Below are positions 1-8,777 of a DNA stretch of 64,000 nt, piece after piece; the stretch's first letter is position 1; the number at the start of each line of letters is the position of its first letter. Both the position numbers and the translations under genes were made by a program. Source of the DNA: JAXMDT01 sp046348685. Lineage in GTDB: Bacteria > Pseudomonadota > Alphaproteobacteria > Rickettsiales > UBA998. Location of the stretch: assembly GCA_046348685.1 (NCBI GenBank), contig JAXMDT010000002.1, forward strand, positions 62,001-126,000, in the 5' to 3' direction. Below the pieces are notes generated by a model, which saw only the letters and a program-made list of their open reading frames with translations, searched no databases and had not been told where the DNA came from.

Positions 1-1049
1 GCGATGCCGTTGCCGCCATGCATATCGCGGGAGGTGCGGGCGATCTCCAGCGCTTTGCCTGCCGAATTACGTTTGATAAGCGAAATCATTTCAGGAACCT
101 GCTTGCCTTCGTCGATCAAGCGTCCCACGCGCAAGCACCCTTGCAGCCCGAGCGAAATCTCGGTCGCCATGTCTGCCAGTTTTTTCTGAATAAGCTGATT
201 GGCGGCAAGGGGACGTTTGAATTGTTTGCGCTCCAGCGTGTAGTTGCGCGCTGCCTGATAACAGAATTCTGCGGCGCCTAATGCCCCCCAGCCAATCCCG
301 TAACGGGCTTTATTTAAACAGGAGAAGGGGCCTTTCATGCCTTTCACCTCAAGCACATTTTCTTTCGGCACGAATACATCCGAGAGCATGATCATGCCTG
401 TCTCGGAGGCTTTGAGGGAAAGCTTGCCCTCGATTTTTGGTGTTTCGATGCCTTTGAAGTTGCGCTCCAGAATGAATCCATGAATCTCATCGTCTTCTGC
501 TTTCGCCCACACAATAAATACATCCGCTATCGGGGAATTCGTAATCCAGGTTTTTGACCCCGAAATCTGGTAGCCGCCGCTGACTTTTTTGGCACGGGTT
601 TTCATGCCGCTCGGGTCGGAGCCTTGATCCGGTTCGGTCAAACCAAAGCAGCCGATCCATTCGCCGCTGGCGAGTTTCGGCAGATATTTTCCTTTCTGCG
701 CCTCGGTGCCAAACGCATAAATCGGGTACATCACCAGGCTCGATTGCACGGAGAGAGCCGAGCGATAGCCGGAGTCCACCCATTCCACTTCACGGGCGAT
801 GAGGCCGTATGCCACATGTGACACACCCGAGCAGCCGTAACCGTCAATCGTCGCGCCGAGCAAACCGAGTTCACCCATCTGGCGCATGATGCCTTTATCA
901 AAATGTTCCGCACGGTTGGCTTTGATAATGCCAGGGAATAAAACATCGCGGCAGAATTTGCGCGCCGTATCGCGTACCAGGCGCTCTTCATCGGTCAACT
1001 GCTCTTCAAGGAGAAGGGGATCTTCCCAGGAGAAGGGCAGCTTGGTCAT
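1..1049 (-). CDS. gcdH: Glutaryl-CoA dehydrogenase-type acyl-CoA dehydrogenase (3' end outside window)
   Basis: FAD-dependent acyl-CoA dehydrogenase, probably oxidising glutaryl-CoA to crotonyl-CoA in lysine/tryptophan breakdown. About 349 codons are visible and the frame is open to the window edge. It begins MTKLPFSWEDPLLLEEQL. The substrate/FAD-loop motif GCFGLTEPDQGSDPSGMKT lies near residues 135-155, and the family motif MHGGNGI sits at the edge; the catalytic glutamate would lie beyond it. The N-terminal half (TIDGYGCSGVS, SGYRSALSVQSSLVMYPI) is typical of GcdH rather than of short- or medium-chain dehydrogenases. It starts 3 nt after the stop of a conserved-looking 83-residue gene, so the two are probably co-transcribed. 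Confidence 0.85.
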   Translation of the reverse strand, partial: MTKLPFSWEDPLLLEEQLTDEERLVRDTARKFCRDVLFPGIIKANRAEHFDKGIMRQMGELGLLGATIDGYGCSGVSHVAYGLIAREVEWVDSGYRSALSVQSSLVMYPIYAFGTEAQKGKYLPKLASGEWIGCFGLTEPDQGSDPSGMKTRAKKVSGGYQISGSKTWITNSPIADVFIVWAKAEDDEIHGFILERNFKGIETPKIEGKLSLKASETGMIMLSDVFVPKENVLEVKGMKGPFSCLNKARYGIGWGALGAAEFCYQAARNYTLERKQFKRPLAANQLIQKKLADMATEISLGLQGCLRVGRLIDEGKQVPEMISLIKRNSAGKALEIARTSRDMHGGNGI

Positions 1050-1052
1050 GGT

Positions 1053-1304
1053 TTACACCACGATATTGAGAATCGAACCGCGGTCCCAGAAGATGCCATG
1101 ACGCAGCGCCTGCAGCGCACGGTCAATCAAATCGCGCAGCGTATCTTCCGATGGAATATAAGGCAGTCCCCGAAAGCGCGGCGGCTTCAACGTGTCACGG
1201 TCTACCGGTTCGATGGTAGCGGTATTCTTACGGGCAATACGCGAAGGCGTTGCCGGAATCAATTGCTGACGCGAACGGACGGAGCTATCGGGTGTTGAAA
1301 TCAT
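1053..1304 (-). CDS. Small conserved-type protein upstream of gcdH, function unknown
   Basis: An 83-residue basic protein with no signal peptide or membrane segment. The C-terminal part (PRFRGLPYIPSEDTLRDLI followed by an amphipathic helix and WDRGSILNIVV) has the compositional look of a real folded domain, and the frame fits exactly between the alpha/beta hydrolase and gcdH with 11-nt and 3-nt gaps. No strong ribosome site precedes the ATG, suggesting translation coupled to the upstream gene. I do not recognise a function. Confidence 0.55.
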   Translation of the reverse strand: MISTPDSSVRSRQQLIPATPSRIARKNTATIEPVDRDTLKPPRFRGLPYIPSEDTLRDLIDRALQALRHGIFWDRGSILNIVV

Positions 1305-1315
1305 ATCTATCTATT

Positions 1316-2191
1316 CTACTGTTTTTTCAACCAATCCACAACCGCGCTGATCTGTCCATCATCAAGCAGCGCGGGTGCATGGCCAACACCTTGAAATTCA
1401 ATCAGAGTGACGTTTTTGCCTTTATCCTCCGCCATTTCCTTCGCCGTATCCTCACGCAAGATATCCGAGTCCTTGCCGCGCAGCAGCAACACGGGACATT
1501 GCACCGCCTGCCAGATAAGCGACAAGTCAACATCCTGCATCAGTTTGAACCAATCGGTCTGATGTGCCAGGGGCAAAAGAATATCGGGATCGCATGCGAA
1601 GCTATATCCTTCAGGCGTTTCCATCAGGCTATACTGTATCAGATGCGCCCATTGTTGCTCGTTGCTGATACCAAACGTCCTGAAAATATCTTTAAGGTAG
1701 GATTCCGCCTCCTGCTTCGTTTTAAATGTATGTGCTTTACCGGCATAGGTCGAAATGCGCTGCAGCCCTTCCTTCGGAACCAGTTTTCCTACATCGTTGA
1801 GCACTAGCGCCTTGATGCGCTCCGGATACATGCCGGCCGCCATCATGCCGAGGATACCCCCCATGGAGGTGCCGATCCAAATGACTTCATTAATATGAAG
1901 CTCGTCGAGTAATGCCATCGCATCGGCAAGATACGTCCCATAATGGTAATCGAGTTTATTCGCGAGCCATTCGCTTTTGCCGCGCCCCGCCGTGTCCACT
2001 GCAATCACACGATGCTCGTAAGAAAGCGCTTTTGCAATATAATCGAAATCATGGCTGTTACGGGTCAGGCCGTGCATGCATAAAACAGGAATTCCGGGCG
2101 ATGCTTCGTTCCAATCAAGATAGGAAAGACGGTGCGTGCCCAGTCCGCTGAGATCGGAAGCGCGGAAACTGCGTTCGGTGTAATCAACCAT
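1316..2191 (-). CDS. Alpha/beta-fold hydrolase
   Basis: A 291-residue serine hydrolase. The oxyanion-hole motif MHGLTRN is at residues 39-45, the nucleophile elbow GTSMGG has Ser at about 109, the acid is probably in RGKDSD, and the catalytic His is in QGVGHAP near the C-terminus. The start MVDYTERSF was chosen because its ATG overlaps the dadA stop by 8 nt (ATGGTTGA), the usual sign of translational coupling; an upstream in-frame extension lies wholly inside dadA. The substrate cannot be read from sequence. Position between D-amino acid dehydrogenase and acyl-CoA dehydrogenase suggests a catabolic esterase or C-C hydrolase. Confidence 0.85.
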   Translation of the reverse strand: MVDYTERSFRASDLSGLGTHRLSYLDWNEASPGIPVLCMHGLTRNSHDFDYIAKALSYEHRVIAVDTAGRGKSEWLANKLDYHYGTYLADAMALLDELHINEVIWIGTSMGGILGMMAAGMYPERIKALVLNDVGKLVPKEGLQRISTYAGKAHTFKTKQEAESYLKDIFRTFGISNEQQWAHLIQYSLMETPEGYSFACDPDILLPLAHQTDWFKLMQDVDLSLIWQAVQCPVLLLRGKDSDILREDTAKEMAEDKGKNVTLIEFQGVGHAPALLDDGQISAVVDWLKKQ

Positions 2192-3431
2192 AGCGATGCA
2201 GTTCCAATCCTTTGAGCGAAATTTCTGTCGGGCGTTTTTCCATGATATCGGCCAGCAGATGCGCCGTCCCAGCTGCCTGCGTCCATCCGAGCGTGCCATG
2301 CCCCGTATGCAGGAACAGGTTATTCACTTTCGTGCGCCCTATGATCGGCGGGCCATCCGGCGTTTGCGGCCTGAGGCACGCCCATTTGGAAATTGTCTCT
2401 GTATTGGCCGCCGGGAAAAGTTCCTTCATGCAGCGCACGATCGGCTCGATACGCGATTCGCGCAGCTCATGATTATATCCGGCGAATTCGGCAGTGCCGG
2501 CGGCGCGCATCCGGTCACCGAGGCGGCTGAAAACGATTTTTTTTTCATCGTCCGTAATGCTCACTTCAGGTGCGCCTTCCCATGCGGGAACCGTGATGCT
2601 GTAACCTTTCATCGGATAAACCGGAATAGAAATACCCAACGGTTTCATATGGCGCGGCGTGTAAGAACCCAATGCAGCAATATAGGCATCCGCCGTGTAT
2701 TCGCCGTTCGTTGTCGCGACGGATGTCACGTTGCCGCCTTCTTCCTTGATACGCAGCACGGACGTATTATAGACAAACTCCGTTTTGAAATGCTGCGCGC
2801 AGTAGTCGGCAAGCATTTTACAAAACACATGAACGTCGCCGCTTTCATCCGTCGGCGAATAAATCCCGCCGACGAACGGCTTGGCGATATCGCGCAGGGC
2901 AGGCTCAATCGTGAAGCATTCCTCACGGGTAACCACTTTATCCTCGCTTCCCAAAGCCTTTTCATGGGCATGCTGGCGTATGGCGTTGTTATAATCCAGA
3001 TCATGCGAGAACACATGCAGAATGCCACGTCCTGCATAATCAAATTCAAGGTTTGTTTGATTCCGGATTTCAGCCAGCTTCAATTTGGAATAAGCGCCGA
3101 TACGAAACAACGTCTCCGCGTTGGCATTGGAAAGTGACCGGCGGCAATTCCACAAGAATTTGAGCCCCCAGAGTATCATGTGCGGGTCGGCGGAAAACCG
3201 GAAGACGAGTGGGGAATCCTCATGCAATAACCATTTCGGCAATTTCAGCGGCACGGAAGGATTGGCCCAGGGCAGGCAGTGCGAATAGGAAAGCTGGCCG
3301 CCATTGGCAAACGATGTCACCATGGCAGCGCCGGATTCTTCGTCGATCACGGTCACATCGTGACCGCGCGATCCCAGCACGTAAGCGGAGCAAATGCCTG
3401 CGATGCCGGAACCGAGAATTAGAATCTTCAT
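2184..3431 (-). CDS. dadA: D-amino acid dehydrogenase, FAD-dependent
   Basis: A 415-residue flavoprotein of the DAO family that oxidatively deaminates D-amino acids to 2-oxo acids and passes electrons to the membrane quinone pool. The dinucleotide-binding motif ILGSGIAGICSAYVLGSRG is at residues 5-23 with the ADP-ribose acid in VTVIDE. The DadA-type C-terminus is present (RPQTPDGPPIIGRTKVNNL, then HTGHGTLGWTQA). Length matches DadA of other proteobacteria. It is first in a leftward unit dadA-hydrolase-small protein-gcdH and is divergent from the sirtuin gene. No alanine racemase gene accompanies it here. Confidence 0.88.
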   Translation of the reverse strand: MKILILGSGIAGICSAYVLGSRGHDVTVIDEESGAAMVTSFANGGQLSYSHCLPWANPSVPLKLPKWLLHEDSPLVFRFSADPHMILWGLKFLWNCRRSLSNANAETLFRIGAYSKLKLAEIRNQTNLEFDYAGRGILHVFSHDLDYNNAIRQHAHEKALGSEDKVVTREECFTIEPALRDIAKPFVGGIYSPTDESGDVHVFCKMLADYCAQHFKTEFVYNTSVLRIKEEGGNVTSVATTNGEYTADAYIAALGSYTPRHMKPLGISIPVYPMKGYSITVPAWEGAPEVSITDDEKKIVFSRLGDRMRAAGTAEFAGYNHELRESRIEPIVRCMKELFPAANTETISKWACLRPQTPDGPPIIGRTKVNNLFLHTGHGTLGWTQAAGTAHLLADIMEKRPTEISLKGLELHRYG

Positions 3432-3501
3432 AGAGTCAAAAAGAGAATGTTTTTAAATTTTTGTGCAGCGAGAGTATAATTATATAGGATGAGTTGTTCG
3501 C

Positions 3502-4224
3502 ATGTCTAAGGGAAATATTGTTATACTGACCGGAGCGGGTATCTCTGCCGAATCCGGCTTGCAGACCTTTCGCGCGGCGGACGGTCTGTGGTGCGGCCAT
3601 AAGGTGGAGGAAGTTGCGACACCGGAAGGCTTTGCGAGAAATCCAGCTCTGGTGCAGGAATTCTATAATTTGCGGCGCGCGCAATTAAAAGAAGTCCAGC
3701 CCAACGCCGCGCACGATGCGCTCGCAAAGCTGGCATCGGAATGGGAAGGCACGGTTACGCTGGTGACGCAGAATGTGGATGACCTGCATCAGCGTGCTGC
3801 ATCGCGCGTGAATCATGATCGCTATCGCTTCTATAATATGCACGGCGAACTCAAGCGCATTCGTTGCGGTTACACAGAGCGGATTTTTGAATGGAGCGAG
3901 GATATCACCCCGCAGACGCCGTGTGAATGCTGCCGGAAAACAGGTACGCTTCGTCCGCACATCGTCTGGTTCGGCGAAATGCCTTTCTTCATGGATGAGA
4001 TTTATGCGGCGCTTGACCGCTGCGATCTTTTTATCTCGATCGGGACGTCAGGCAATGTCTACCCGGCGGCAGGATTCATTCAGTATCTTGGTATGAAAGG
4101 ACAGGCGCATACGGTGGAGTTAAATTTGGAGCCATCCCAGGGTTCGCATTATTTTGATGAAAATCATTTCGGCCCGGCGACCAAAGTTGTACCGGAATAT
4201 GTTATGCGCTTGCTGCGAACCTGA
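3502..4224 (+). CDS. cobB: NAD-dependent protein deacylase (sirtuin, class III)
   Basis: A 240-residue Sir2-family enzyme that removes acetyl or acidic acyl groups from lysines using NAD+. Motifs in order: GAGISAESGLQTFR (11-24), TQNVDDLH (89-96), catalytic His114 in MHGEL, and zinc cysteines at 122 and in the PCECC cluster (141-144). The FYNLRR segment supplies Tyr55 and Arg58, the YxxR pair that lets CobB/SIRT5-type enzymes accept succinyl- and malonyl-lysine. Stand-alone gene divergent from dadA, ending just before a small palindrome and the bcp terminator. Confidence 0.92.
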   Translation: MSKGNIVILTGAGISAESGLQTFRAADGLWCGHKVEEVATPEGFARNPALVQEFYNLRRAQLKEVQPNAAHDALAKLASEWEGTVTLVTQNVDDLHQRAASRVNHDRYRFYNMHGELKRIRCGYTERIFEWSEDITPQTPCECCRKTGTLRPHIVWFGEMPFFMDEIYAALDRCDLFISIGTSGNVYPAAGFIQYLGMKGQAHTVELNLEPSQGSHYFDENHFGPATKVVPEYVMRLLRT

Positions 4225-4229
4225 TGCGT

Positions 4230-4251
4230 CATTCCAGCATAAGCTGGAATG
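4230..4251. repeat. Short dispersed palindrome, copy 1
   Basis: Perfect inverted repeat CATTCCAGC-ATAA-GCTGGAATG right after the sirtuin stop. Related palindromes with the same TCATtCc...GGAAT layout occur at 19743, 54867, 54968 and (diverged) 58105. Confidence 0.7.
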
Positions 4252-4270
4252 AGATTCTTAGAACGAGAAA

Positions 4271-4292
4271 AGCCCCGGACGATGCCGGGGCT
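4271..4292 (-). terminator. Rho-independent terminator for bcp
   Basis: AGCCCCGG / CCGGGGCT stem with a short loop. On the minus strand it is followed by TTTTCTCGTT, so it mainly terminates leftward bcp transcripts; the GC-rich stem may also slow rightward cobB transcripts. A second inverted repeat, CGCCTTGGC/GCCAAGGTG (4328-4348), lies closer to the bcp stop. Confidence 0.75.
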
Positions 4293-4359
4293 CTCAACAT
4301 AAGGCCAAATTTATTCGGCCACTAAGTCGCCTTGGCATAGCCAAGGTGATAAGGAAACA

Positions 4360-4854
4360 CTACGCCAATTTTTCGGCTTCGGCAAGCACTTCTTTCACGT
4401 GGCCATCTACCTTAACTTTACGCCAAATTTTAGCTATCTTTCCCGCTTTATCGATCAGGAATGTGCTGCGTTCGATGCCCATGTATTTTTTGCCATACAT
4501 GTTTTTTTCAACCCACACGCCATAGTCTTCGCAGGCAGAACCGTCTTCATCGGAAGCAAGCAGAATAGAGTACCCGTATTTATCGCGGAATTTGCAGTGG
4601 CTTTCGACCGAATCTTTCGAAACACCGATCACGACCGCATTCGCTTTATCGAATTCTTTAATTGCCGCGCTAAAATCTTTTCCTTCCAGTGTGCAACCCG
4701 GCGTGTCGTCTTTAGGATAAAAATAGAAGACAACGTTTTTTCCCTTAAGGCTGCTAAGGGAAATATTTTTTCCGTTATCGGCAGGCAGGTCGAAATCAGG
4801 CGCCTGCATGCCTTCTTCTAATTGTGCGTTTGTTTTTTTAGCGGCTTGGCTCAT
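4360..4854 (-). CDS. bcp: Thioredoxin-dependent peroxiredoxin, Bcp/PrxQ type
   Basis: A 164-residue peroxiredoxin that reduces hydroperoxides. FYFYPKDDTPGCTLEG places the peroxidatic Cys at residue 54. The usual resolving Cys five residues later (TPGCTxxxC) is absent (Lys in its place), so this is an atypical Bcp whose resolving thiol, if any, would be one of the cysteines in SHCKF or SACEDYG. The start MSQAAKK was chosen because GGAGAG lies 6 nt upstream; an ATG four codons earlier overlaps that ribosome site. Monocistronic, with its own terminator. Confidence 0.9.
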   Translation of the reverse strand: MSQAAKKTNAQLEEGMQAPDFDLPADNGKNISLSSLKGKNVVFYFYPKDDTPGCTLEGKDFSAAIKEFDKANAVVIGVSKDSVESHCKFRDKYGYSILLASDEDGSACEDYGVWVEKNMYGKKYMGIERSTFLIDKAGKIAKIWRKVKVDGHVKEVLAEAEKLA

Positions 4855-5050
4855 AACACTCTCCATCGTTTAGAAAAAAAGAGAATAGGGATGAAATGTC
4901 ACGTTCACAAGAGGATCGTATGCCCATACCATATCTTGTGTTATTTTTGCTTTATCATTACACATCACCTGTTATAGTCCGAAAAATTAATTTTTCTTGC
5001 ACGAAGAAAACCTAATTTTAATATTCAGCGTTAACGGGGAGTTTTGGTTA

Positions 5051-6619
5051 ATGATGCGTTTCAGCCGTTGGGTTGCTCTGAGCGGAGCAGTATTGGGAGT
5101 CTTGGCGGGTGCATATGCCCATGCGGAAACCGTTTTCATGGTTCAGCTGGGCACTTTTAAGAGCGATGCCGAGGCAACCACGCAATGGAATAAACTCACT
5201 AAAGATTTCCCCGACCTGTTTGAACCGCTGACTTATTCCCCCACCGAAATCACGCTGCCTCCGGATGATTTTGTCTATCATCGCAACCAGGCAGGCCCTA
5301 TTGCCACGCGCAGCGAAGCGGAAGAGCTTTGCTCAAAGCTCCTCGCCAAGAATTACGAATGCTATGTGGTTGAGACCGCTATGTTCACCGCCCCCATAGA
5401 ACAAGCGAAAGTGCCGCTCAAGAAAGATGATGCCAAGGAGCCGGTTCCGGAATCGCTGGCAAGCGGCGCTGAACAGGAAGCAAGCGACGATAAAGGCATC
5501 TATTCCTATATTAATACGATGCCTGCCCCGCTGACGCCGATGGAACAATCGGCAGGCTCGTCTGCGAGTGAGGAACTACCCGCGCCGGTAGATGAGGCCA
5601 AACTCGAAACGCCTCCTGCGCCACCGCCGCCAGCTCCTAAGCCTGAGCCGAAAAAGAAGTCTTCATCGTGGTTCCCTTGGGGTGATTCTGACGAAGAAGA
5701 GTCTAAAGAAGCATCTGCACCGATGCCTCCACCACCGCCTCCGGCTGAACCCGCGCCGCCATCGCCACCTGCTATGCCGGTTGTGCAGCCTGCGCCGCCG
5801 GCTCCGCCAGCGCCCGCGGAAACGATGGTGCCCATGGTTCCGGAAGCCACAACGGATCGTGCGCAGGTCCAGGTAGGCGAAGCAATCCCTGTGCCGCTCT
5901 CTGCGCCGCAGGCGCCGGTTGCCCGCATGGGCCGCCCGGGTGTGAATGCTCCGCGCCAAACCGTATTTCTTGGCTATCCTAGCCAGTTGATGCGCGGATC
6001 TTCTCTATGGGCTGAAATCAGCTATTTCAAGACCGAACAGGATGCGCTGGGTTACTGGGGCACGCTGCGCAGCCGCGATGCGGAGTTGCCAAATGGCCTT
6101 CGTCTGCGCGTCACGCGCCCGTTCCTGAAAGTCGGTTCGAATGCAAACCGCCTGTCGCTTCGGGTTGGTCCGTTCAATACCGTGGCCTCGGTCCGTCGCC
6201 TGTGCAGTCATACGCGTCCTGAAGGCTTGAATTGCCGTGCAATCAAGGATCTTGGGTCATCCGTGAACTCATCCATGCTGGCGCGCCGTGAATCGTCCGG
6301 CCAGACACGCCAGCGCCTGCAGCAGTCGCGTCAATATATAAAGCCTTCCACAGCCGGTTTCGGCAGTGGCGGTGTCTATTGGCTGCAACTCGGTTCCTTT
6401 ATGGCGCCGCAAGCCGCGCAGGATAAGTGGCAGGAACTTTCCGCCACCTATCAAAGTGTTCTGGCGCATACAAGCCACCAGATTTATGTGCCCTCGCGCA
6501 CGAGCGGCGCTACGTTGTATCGTCTGCGTGCCGGCCCATATGTCAGCGCGGGCGAGGCCGTCAGTACCTGCGAAATGCTGAAGTCGCGCGGCGGCATCTG
6601 TGCTGTCGTTCGGGATTAA
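5051..6619 (+). CDS. Secreted SPOR-repeat protein with proline-rich linker
   Basis: A 522-residue exported protein. After an N-terminal signal (hydrophobic stretch to AHA, about residue 25) come three SPOR-like units: VFMVQLGTFKSDAEA (near 30-110), SLWAEISYFKTEQDALGYW (near 320-400) and the C-terminal VYWLQLGSFMAPQAAQ. Each has the beta-alpha-beta pattern and ends with a cysteine-containing segment like that of septal peptidoglycan-binding SPOR domains. Units 1 and 2 are separated by about 170 residues rich in Pro, Ala and acidic residues, with a KKKSSSWFPWG patch. Likely binds denuded glycan strands in the periplasm. GGGGAG precedes the MMRFSRW start. Function inferred from the fold only. 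Confidence 0.7.
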   Translation: MMRFSRWVALSGAVLGVLAGAYAHAETVFMVQLGTFKSDAEATTQWNKLTKDFPDLFEPLTYSPTEITLPPDDFVYHRNQAGPIATRSEAEELCSKLLAKNYECYVVETAMFTAPIEQAKVPLKKDDAKEPVPESLASGAEQEASDDKGIYSYINTMPAPLTPMEQSAGSSASEELPAPVDEAKLETPPAPPPPAPKPEPKKKSSSWFPWGDSDEEESKEASAPMPPPPPPAEPAPPSPPAMPVVQPAPPAPPAPAETMVPMVPEATTDRAQVQVGEAIPVPLSAPQAPVARMGRPGVNAPRQTVFLGYPSQLMRGSSLWAEISYFKTEQDALGYWGTLRSRDAELPNGLRLRVTRPFLKVGSNANRLSLRVGPFNTVASVRRLCSHTRPEGLNCRAIKDLGSSVNSSMLARRESSGQTRQRLQQSRQYIKPSTAGFGSGGVYWLQLGSFMAPQAAQDKWQELSATYQSVLAHTSHQIYVPSRTSGATLYRLRAGPYVSAGEAVSTCEMLKSRGGICAVVRD

Positions 6620-6679
6620 CACGCGCTAGCTCTTGTCAATTCCCATTTCGATCGCTACATCAGTGGGCGGAGGTGAACC

Positions 6680-7330
6680 ATGTCTGCTTCGTCTGCGGAA
6701 AATGCTAAACAAAATGAGGCGCCGGATATTTCATCCGAGCCCGATCTCGGAATTGATGTCAGTGATGCGGAAGCGGTAGAGGAAAACCGCAACACCAGCA
6801 TTGAATCGCTGGAGGCACAAATCGAGGCGCTAAAGCTTGGCCATCAGAAGGAAATGGCTGAATTGCGCGAGCAGACCCTGCGTGCGCTGGCCGAGGCGGA
6901 AAACACCCGCAAGCGTGGCGAGCGCGAGCTTCAGGATACGTCGAAATATGCCATCGCCAATTTTGCGCGCGATCTGGTTGGCGTTATCGAAAATTTGCAG
7001 CGTGCCGCTGCCAGCATTCCCGACGAGGCAAAGCAAGGTAGTGATTTATTAAAAAATATGGCCATCGGCATCGATATGACGATGAAAGAATTTCTGGCCA
7101 TGCTCGAGCGTCACGGCATTAAGCGCATCGACCCGCCGGCAGGCGAAAAATTTGATCATAATTTGCATCAGGCAATGTCACAGGTGGAAACAACCGACCA
7201 TGAGCCAGGAGTCATCTTGCACGTTTTGCAAGCGGGTTATTTGATTCATGATCGCTTGTTGCGTCCGGCTATGGTATCTGTTTCCAAACGTCCCAACGCA
7301 CCTCAAATTCATGTGGATACGGAAGCTTAG
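6680..7330 (+). CDS. grpE: Nucleotide exchange factor GrpE
   Basis: A 216-residue DnaK co-chaperone. Residues about 40-95 form the long coiled-coil dimerisation helix (IESLEAQIEALK, LRALAEAENTRKRGERE). The C-terminal beta domain carries the family signature HDRLLRPAMVSVSK, preceded by VLQAGYLI. A good ribosome site (GGAGG) is 7 nt upstream of the ATG. dnaK and hrcA are not adjacent. The last 20 nt overlap the chosen ftsX start. Confidence 0.93.
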   Translation: MSASSAENAKQNEAPDISSEPDLGIDVSDAEAVEENRNTSIESLEAQIEALKLGHQKEMAELREQTLRALAEAENTRKRGERELQDTSKYAIANFARDLVGVIENLQRAAASIPDEAKQGSDLLKNMAIGIDMTMKEFLAMLERHGIKRIDPPAGEKFDHNLHQAMSQVETTDHEPGVILHVLQAGYLIHDRLLRPAMVSVSKRPNAPQIHVDTEA

Positions 7331-8225
7331 ATCGCTTTTCTTAAAATGCCTGCCAAACACGGACCTGCCCTTCGAACGTGAGGAGGGAAGCCGTCTTCTT
7401 CCTTGGATCGTTGCGGTGATGACCGTGCTAAGCGGGCTTATTCTTGCCTCAGGCATGACCTTCAACCGCTTTGCCGTCTCCACTATCGCGGAATATGGCC
7501 GGCTCTATCAGATTCAAATTCCTTTTGATGACGGCAAAGAGGAGAAGGCTGCAGCGGCTATTGTCACGAAACTTAAAAGCGCCGAAAGCATTGCTTTTGT
7601 CCGCCAGCTGGATACGGATGAAGTGCGTGAACTGCTTTCCCCGTGGCTTGGCGAATCCAGCAAGCTTGACGCGCTGCCGATTCCAATAGTCATTGAGATA
7701 AAACTGAAGGATGAAGACCTGGCGCAGGCACAGGCGGCGGATCTGATGGATGGAATTAAAAAACAATATCCCTTCATCATGGTGGATCAGTATGATCAGG
7801 CGCTGCAGCAATTCAGTAATGCGGCACGCACCGTCCAGTTCATTACATACGGCCTTGGCATCCTTATTATCATCGCGACGATAATTGTTGTCGTGCTGAC
7901 GACGCGTGCCAGCGTGCAGCTGCATTTTCCCATTGTTCGCCTTCTGCATCGCATCGGCGCGCCGGATGGATATATTTCTCGGCAGTTTCAGCTTAACGCC
8001 ACGGTGCAGACGTTAAAGGGCGCCGTGCCCGGCACGCTGATCGCATGGCTGTTCTTTCTTATCTTTCAACATATCTTGTCGTCTTACGATTTGCTGTCGC
8101 TGGTAACGCCTCTCAAAGATCAGACGCTTATTCTGTTCTTCTTCTCACTTCCCATCATGCTGGGATTGATCGTTGCGGGAACGACCTACGGCGCCGTGCG
8201 CCAGATGCTCTATAAAATTTTCTGA
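7311..8225 (+). CDS. ftsX: Cell-division ABC permease FtsX-like protein
   Basis: A 304-residue membrane protein with FtsX topology: a cytoplasmic N-terminus, TM1 near 28-48 (LPWIVAVMTVLSGLIL), an extracytoplasmic domain of about 125 residues, then three TM helices (LGILIIIATIIVVVL; AWLFFLIF; LILFFFSLPIML). FtsX works with the ATPase FtsE to activate peptidoglycan hydrolases at the septum. The start at 7311 (MWIRKLRS) overlaps grpE. ftsE is not upstream, where it sits in most alphaproteobacteria. The downstream YdcF and PlsC genes match the common ftsEX neighbourhood, which supports the call. Confidence 0.72.
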   Translation: MWIRKLRSLFLKCLPNTDLPFEREEGSRLLPWIVAVMTVLSGLILASGMTFNRFAVSTIAEYGRLYQIQIPFDDGKEEKAAAAIVTKLKSAESIAFVRQLDTDEVRELLSPWLGESSKLDALPIPIVIEIKLKDEDLAQAQAADLMDGIKKQYPFIMVDQYDQALQQFSNAARTVQFITYGLGILIIIATIIVVVLTTRASVQLHFPIVRLLHRIGAPDGYISRQFQLNATVQTLKGAVPGTLIAWLFFLIFQHILSSYDLLSLVTPLKDQTLILFFFSLPIMLGLIVAGTTYGAVRQMLYKIF

Positions 8226-8226
8226 T

Positions 8227-8772
8227 ATGCTGGTGCTGCTCGATCGCGATGGCGTCCTGAATGAAGAATTGCCCAATGGCATTCTTAGCCTGGACGATTT
8301 GGAAATTTATGCGTACGTGCCTTCTGCATTAGGAATGCTGAGAAAAGCCGGATTCAAAATCGCCGTCGTGACGAATCAATCCGCTATCGGCAAAGGGACG
8401 CTGACGGAAGAAACGCTCGAGATCATTCATCATCATTTGCAGGAAACATTATTATCCGCCGGTGGATTCATCGACCGGTTTTATTTCGCGCCGGACCATC
8501 CGGACAAACCTACGCACCGCCGCAAGCCCAATCCCGGCATGCTGGAAGAAGCACTGGCTGATTTTGCAGCGAAACCGGCGGACACGCCGCTGGTAGGCGA
8601 TTCCCTGCGCGATCTGGAAGCCGCGGCCGCGCTGGGATGTCCGCGCATTCTGGTGAAAACCGGCAACGGCCTGAAAACAATCGAGGCTGGAATCCCCTCG
8701 CATGTGCATCCCGTTGTCATTGTGCGTGACATGGAAGAGGCCGCCCGTTACATTTTATCCCGTTTCAGTTAG
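8227..8772 (+). CDS. HAD-IIIA phosphatase, GmhB-like
   Basis: A 181-residue HAD-superfamily phosphatase. Motif I is LLDRDGVLNEE (residues 4-14), motif II is the Ser/Thr in VVTNQSAIGKG, and motifs III/IV are KPNPGM and VGDSLRDLEAA. Overall it resembles D-glycero-D-manno-heptose-1,7-bisphosphate 7-phosphatase (LPS heptose pathway), but the zinc loop that normally reads CxHxP...CxCRKP is here APDHPDKPTHRRKP with no cysteines, so zinc is probably not bound. Histidinol-phosphatase activity is an alternative. It starts 1 nt after the ftsX stop. Confidence 0.7.
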   Translation: MLVLLDRDGVLNEELPNGILSLDDLEIYAYVPSALGMLRKAGFKIAVVTNQSAIGKGTLTEETLEIIHHHLQETLLSAGGFIDRFYFAPDHPDKPTHRRKPNPGMLEEALADFAAKPADTPLVGDSLRDLEAAAALGCPRILVKTGNGLKTIEAGIPSHVHPVVIVRDMEEAARYILSRFS

Positions 8773-8777
8773 GGGTT

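Noticed and set aside
5506..5959. Long minus-strand and plus-strand open frames within the SPOR protein linker
   Set aside because: Shadows of the Pro/Ala-rich coding frame; they have no ribosome sites and a Gly/Ala/Arg composition typical of reverse reading.
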